Shown: piece by piece, positions 62,540 through 64,000 of the stretch | Layout of the letters: each line of letters opens with the position of its first letter | How positions within the stretch are numbered: the stretch's first letter is position 1 | Assembly: GCF_949296715.1 (NCBI RefSeq) | Contig: NZ_CASFQD010000033.1 | Location: 1-64,000 of the forward strand | Length of the DNA: 64,000 nucleotides | Direction of reading: 5' to 3' | Origin: an uncultured Alistipes sp. | GTDB taxonomy: Bacteria; Bacteroidota; Bacteroidia; Bacteroidales; Rikenellaceae | Position numbers and translations under genes: made by a program | The notes under the pieces: generated by a model | Seen by the model: only the letters and a program-made list of their open reading frames with translations | What the model was told of the DNA's origin: nothing | Databases searched by the model: none

Positions 62540-63748
62540 TTACAGTATCTCCTCGACTTCGATTTCGTATTCCGCCGCCGCACCGCCGCGCACCGCCGTG
62601 AAGGCGTGGCGTCCGCGCAGGCGTAGCAGGCTGTCGGCCGACGCATGCCCCTTGAGCCGCGTGCCGTCCCACGTGACAACGACGTCACCCGGCTGCAATC
62701 CTTCGGGGGCAATGCCTTCGTAAAGGCCCGTGACAATCCATCCCTCGCAGATATCCGTCCGGTCTATCAGCTTGATGCCGCCCGTTTCATACGGGAACGG
62801 GCTCCGGAATCCGGCCGCAGGGCGCAGATAGAGCGCCGGTGAGGCGAAGTCGATCACGACGTCGAAGCGTTCGAGCAGGCCGTTGCCGATCAGCCCCGCA
62901 AAATCCCGATCCGCGAGAAGGCCCGCTTCGTTTTCCGAGACCTCGACCGGCACAGCTGCGAGAGTGTATCCGCCCACGGCGACGGAGTCGGCACGACAGA
63001 GCCACGAGCGTCCGCGGCCGCCGATTCCGGCCGATACGGAGGAGTAGGGCGCCTTTTTCCCGGAGAACCGCTCCAGTCCGGCACGCCGGGCAACGGACGA
63101 TCCGACGGTGACGGTACCCGGATAGCCCATGTCGAGCAGGAAACGGCCTTCGACCGCAAGCCCCTTTTCCGGATTGACCCGCACCGGCACAAAAATCCGG
63201 TACTCCTCTTTTTCGACTTCGCAACGGGTGAATCCGGCCGTCTGAAGCGTATCGGCCTTCACGGCACGCAGGTGCCCTTTGCGGAGGTTGAACTCCACGC
63301 ACAGCGAATCGAAGAACTGCTGGCCGAAAATCCCGTCGGCCCGCCGCCCCAGAATTCCCTTGAGGTCGATTTCGGGAACGACCTCACCGCTTTGCAGCCG
63401 CATCGAGTCGATCCGCAACGGCAACGACTCCAGGATGATGCGCATATGCGTGATGTCGGTTCCGGCGCCGCCCCTCATGACACCGGAGACCATTTGCCGG
63501 GGTTTGTATCCCGAATTGGCCAGCCACAGCGAATCGAGGTAGAGCCCCGTCGCACCGGTGTCGAAGACGAGCCGGGCCGGTATCGTGTCACAAACCAGCG
63601 CATCGAAGTACAGATGCCGGTCGTACACGAACGGCACGGCCCCCGCAGGCAACGGCTCAGGAGTCGCAACAGCCGCTTGTCGGCCGGTACATCCAGCAAG
63701 GAGCAGAAGGGCGGCCGCCAGCAGGCCGAGAGTTTCTCTTCGTCGCAT
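62540..63748 (-). CDS. Retropepsin-like aspartyl protease lipoprotein with C-terminal PDZ
   Basis: The 402-residue protein has a lipobox (LLLLAGC, Cys20), a retropepsin-like repeat with the active-site DTG (ARLVFDTGATGLYLD, Asp63), a second repeat that reads FLLDMGYPGTVTV so the second DTG is degenerate (DMG), and a C-terminal PDZ-like stretch (WIVTGLYEGIAPEGLQPGDVVVTWDGTRL). Similar Bacteroidota proteins are envelope proteases of unknown substrate; with one canonical aspartate motif it could be inactive or dimeric. It is three bases after mazG. Confidence 0.78.
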   Translation of the reverse strand: MRRRETLGLLAAALLLLAGCTGRQAAVATPEPLPAGAVPFVYDRHLYFDALVCDTIPARLVFDTGATGLYLDSLWLANSGYKPRQMVSGVMRGGAGTDITHMRIILESLPLRIDSMRLQSGEVVPEIDLKGILGRRADGIFGQQFFDSLCVEFNLRKGHLRAVKADTLQTAGFTRCEVEKEEYRIFVPVRVNPEKGLAVEGRFLLDMGYPGTVTVGSSVARRAGLERFSGKKAPYSSVSAGIGGRGRSWLCRADSVAVGGYTLAAVPVEVSENEAGLLADRDFAGLIGNGLLERFDVVIDFASPALYLRPAAGFRSPFPYETGGIKLIDRTDICEGWIVTGLYEGIAPEGLQPGDVVVTWDGTRLKGHASADSLLRLRGRHAFTAVRGGAAAEYEIEVEEIL

Positions 63749-63751
63749 GGG

Positions 63752-64000
63752 TTACTCTTCTGTTTTGGCCTGCTGCCAGAGCGCCTCCATCTCGTCGAGC
63801 GTCAGCTCGTGCAGCGTATGTCCCTCTTCGGCAGCGCGCTGCTCCATGTAGTTGAAGCGGCGGATGAACTTCTTGTTCGTGCGCTCCAATGCCGACTCGG
63901 GGTCGACGCCGTAGAGGCGGCTGGCGTTGACCAGCGCGAAGAACAGGTCGCCGAACTCGGCTTCGAGGTCCTCCTTGCGGCCCGCCTTCATCTCGGCCTC
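63752..64000 (-). CDS. mazG: MazG nucleotide pyrophosphohydrolase (partial, runs off window)
   Basis: The last 83 codons of a MazG-type protein are visible: DLEAEFGDLFFALVNASRLYGVDPESALERTNKKFIRRFNYMEQRA, including the EExxD-type helix EAEFGD (metal ligands). MazG hydrolyses nucleoside triphosphates to monophosphates. The beginning lies beyond 64000. It is the first visible gene of the minus-strand operon mazG, retropepsin, carbonic anhydrase, LytS, LytTR. Confidence 0.9.
   Translation of the reverse strand, partial: EAEMKAGRKEDLEAEFGDLFFALVNASRLYGVDPESALERTNKKFIRRFNYMEQRAAEEGHTLHELTLDEMEALWQQAKTEE

Overview
The window is GC-rich chromosomal DNA from a Bacteroidota bacterium. The evidence for the phylum is a DUF3276 (PUR-like) protein, DUF4491 and DUF4890-type proteins, a PorV/PorQ-family barrel, a fimbrillin-like lipoprotein, a carboxypeptidase-regulatory-domain outer-membrane barrel, and repeated Bacteroidota-type promoters (TTTG/TTG about 19-22 bases before TAnnTTTG). 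The high GC content together with this gene set points to Alistipes or another Rikenellaceae; that genus call is an inference. I found 55 protein-coding loci, one of them broken by a stop codon and one cut by the window end. I saw no rRNA, tRNA, CRISPR array, insertion sequence or prophage.

Layout. 1-5195: an envelope operon (YtfJ-like secreted protein, D15-type barrel, phosphoethanolamine-transferase-like enzyme), then a convergent pair of low-molecular-weight tyrosine phosphatase and PorV/PorQ barrel. 5196-6277: about 1.1 kb without a gene, holding two copies of a strongly folded repeat. 6278-11775: fabG, glyA with a DUF2461 gene, an MFS transporter, a nitroreductase with an amber codon, and free methionine-R-sulfoxide reductase. 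11943-17928: amino-sugar supply (glmS; glmM in an operon with an NlpE-like lipoprotein, an M20 peptidase and an IMPase-family phosphatase). 18043-26218 (plus strand): nucleoside phosphorylase, dnaN, DnaQ-like exonuclease, LysM/PBP1 protein, rex, stand-alone FAD-synthetase domain, thioesterase and an atypical S41 protein. 26392-42320: htpG, nitroreductase, the dnaE-trxA-epimerase operon, DUF2007, DUF368-aroE, DUF3276, carboxy-terminal processing protease, hisS and ettA. 42664-48638: a short peptide gene followed by a fimbrillin/beta-helix lipoprotein, then rubrerythrin, a CapA-like protein, DUF4491 and a porin. 48801-56008 (plus strand): membrane metallophosphoesterase, a RibD-like fusion with inverted domain order, and a TolC/HlyD/ABC-2/ABC-2 efflux operon without an ATPase gene. 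56219-64000 (minus strand): an outer-membrane barrel, a Spy-like cysteine-rich protein, and mazG, retropepsin-like lipoprotein, gamma-carbonic anhydrase and a LytS/LytTR two-component pair.

Most of the window is core metabolism and replication mixed with envelope functions. The points most worth following are the paired long-hairpin repeats at 5300-6150, the domain-inverted RibD-like fusion at 49952-51034, the short-peptide plus fimbrillin/beta-helix unit at 42664-44713, the ATPase-less export operon, the LysM/PBP1 fusion, and two convergent genes whose promoters sit 5 bases from their start codons.
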